From Chloroflexales bacterium (GTDB lineage Bacteria; Chloroflexota; Chloroflexia; Chloroflexales; Chloroflexaceae): a stretch of DNA of 5,122 nt. Numbering within the stretch: position 1 is the stretch's first letter; every line of letters begins with the position of its first letter. Both the position numbers and the translations under genes were made by a program. Location: assembly GCA_013336035.1 (NCBI GenBank), contig JAAXUL010000648.1:1-5122 (forward strand). The letters run 5' to 3'. The notes under the pieces were generated by a model, which made no database searches, was not told the origin of the DNA, and saw only the letters and a list, made by a program, of their open reading frames with translations. Of this stretch, positions 4,541-5,122 are shown in pieces.

Positions 4541-5122
4541 ATGACCAGATATAATCAGACAAATACCGACAGCCCAATCTACTGGAAGCTGGCTCACGAG
4601 TTTGCGGCGCGTATCCGCGAGGGGGCAGTTGAGGCGGGCGCTGCTCTGCCGACCGTGCGCGCACTGGCCGAGGAGCGTGGGATAGATCGCAACACGGTCA
4701 CGCGAGCCTACGCGCTCCTGGCTGCCTGGGGCCTGGTAACAGCTGATGGCCGGCGCGGGACTCGCGTATGCATGCCCCCGCTCCCAGCTCTAGCTGTGCT
4801 ACCACCGGGGGCCGCTACGCTAGTGCGCTGCGCAGGTAGCCACGACTTCTGCCTCGATGTGCTGGCGCGGCTCCTCCGTACGCGGGGCGTGCAGCTCGAG
4901 GCCCAACCGACCGGAAGCACGGCCGGGCTAGAGGCGCTCGCGGCCGGGGAGGCGCAGATCGCCGGCACGCACCTGCTCGACGATGACGGCGCCGGGTACA
5001 ACCAAAGCGCGGTGCGCCGCACTCTGCCCGGCCGCGACGTGCGCCTGGTGACGCTGATCGAGCGCCAGCAGGGCTTGATCGTGCCGCGCGGCACCCCGCT
5101 CGGGTTGCGCGCCGCCCAGGAT
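4541..5122 (+). CDS. GntR-type winged-helix regulator fused to a PBP-like ligand domain (3' end outside the window)
   Basis: Paralogue of the regulator at 1-589; 194 codons are visible and the frame is open to the window edge. Residues about 12-76 are the GntR winged helix: SPIYWKLAHEFAARIREG, LPTVRALAEERG, recognition helix NTVTRAYALL and wing RRGTRV. After a Pro/Ala-rich linker (about 77-95) the PBP-like domain begins: SHD 100-102, GST 125-127, AGTHLLD 141-147, YN 153-154, QGLIV 177-181, PLGL 186-189. It stops before the position of the RGSGTR loop seen in the MoeA fusion. By ungapped hand count it shares 62 of 93 residues with the left regulator over the visible PBP segment. ATG 4541 is the only plausible start: no in-frame ATG, GTG or TTG follows before the conserved region. 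No Shine-Dalgarno is seen, though an extended -10 lies 32 nt upstream. It follows moeA-PBP on the same strand. The likely role is ligand-responsive control of this locus (inference). Confidence 0.87.
   Translation, partial: MTRYNQTNTDSPIYWKLAHEFAARIREGAVEAGAALPTVRALAEERGIDRNTVTRAYALLAAWGLVTADGRRGTRVCMPPLPALAVLPPGAATLVRCAGSHDFCLDVLARLLRTRGVQLEAQPTGSTAGLEALAAGEAQIAGTHLLDDDGAGYNQSAVRRTLPGRDVRLVTLIERQQGLIVPRGTPLGLRAAQD
4546..4564. promoter_or_regulatory. CAGATATAAT / CAGACAAAT repeat within codons 2-8, candidate operator
   Basis: CAGATATAAT (4546-4555) is followed by CAGACAAAT (4556-4564), two related words at 10-bp offset. CAGACAAAT is identical to 629-637 and AATCAGACAA (4553-4562) to 635-644 in the leader of the paralogous regulator. 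The stretch is AT-rich compared with its surroundings and encodes a poorly conserved N-terminal extension (RYNQTNT), so constraint at DNA level is possible. Binding by either regulator is inference. Confidence 0.28.

Noticed and set aside
4473..4664. Minus-strand open frame over the start of the right regulator
   Set aside because: It overlaps the promoter and 5' end of a well-supported gene and has no recognisable features.
1..5122. Mobile element, CRISPR array, tRNA or rRNA
   Set aside because: No transposase, terminal repeats, regularly spaced repeats or RNA-gene signatures were seen on either strand.

Overview
The window looks like a compact molybdenum/tungsten cofactor (Moco/Wco) locus from a GC-rich bacterium. 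Recognisable bacterial -10 boxes, Shine-Dalgarno sites before both moeA genes, strong GC bias at third codon positions and an apparently leaderless moaD all point to Bacteria. The gene set (a MoeA fused to a periplasmic-binding-protein-like domain, plus GntR regulators carrying the same domain) would fit Chloroflexota, but that assignment comes from recalled gene content and is only a moderate-confidence guess.

Layout. Positions 1-589 (minus strand) hold the 5' part of a GntR-type regulator fused to a PBP-like ligand domain; its 3' end is outside the window. Positions 590-783 are intergenic and contain its candidate promoter, a terminator-like hairpin for the upstream gene and two further stem-loops. 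moaD lies at 784-1062 (minus). A 71-bp divergent promoter region (1063-1133) separates it from moeA (1134-2363, plus) and, 53 bp further on, a moeA-PBP fusion (2417-4357, plus). A 183-bp gap (4358-4540) holds a strong GC-rich hairpin, a second hairpin and an extended -10 promoter. It is followed by a second GntR-PBP regulator (4541 to the window end, plus), cut off at its 3' end.

How the genes work together. MoaD is the sulfur-carrier subunit of molybdopterin synthase. MoeA proteins insert the metal into (adenylylated) molybdopterin. The most striking feature is one PBP-like domain (SHD, GSxxGL, AGxHLLD, YN, QGxIV and PLGL motifs) appearing three times in about 5 kb: once on a MoeA enzyme and once on each of two flanking DNA-binding regulators. 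The simplest inference is that enzyme and regulators recognise the same small ligand, plausibly molybdate/tungstate or a cofactor precursor. Short repeated CAGACAAAT-like words near both regulator starts are candidate operators. None of these regulatory inferences is tested here.

No tRNA, rRNA, CRISPR array, insertion sequence or attachment site was seen.
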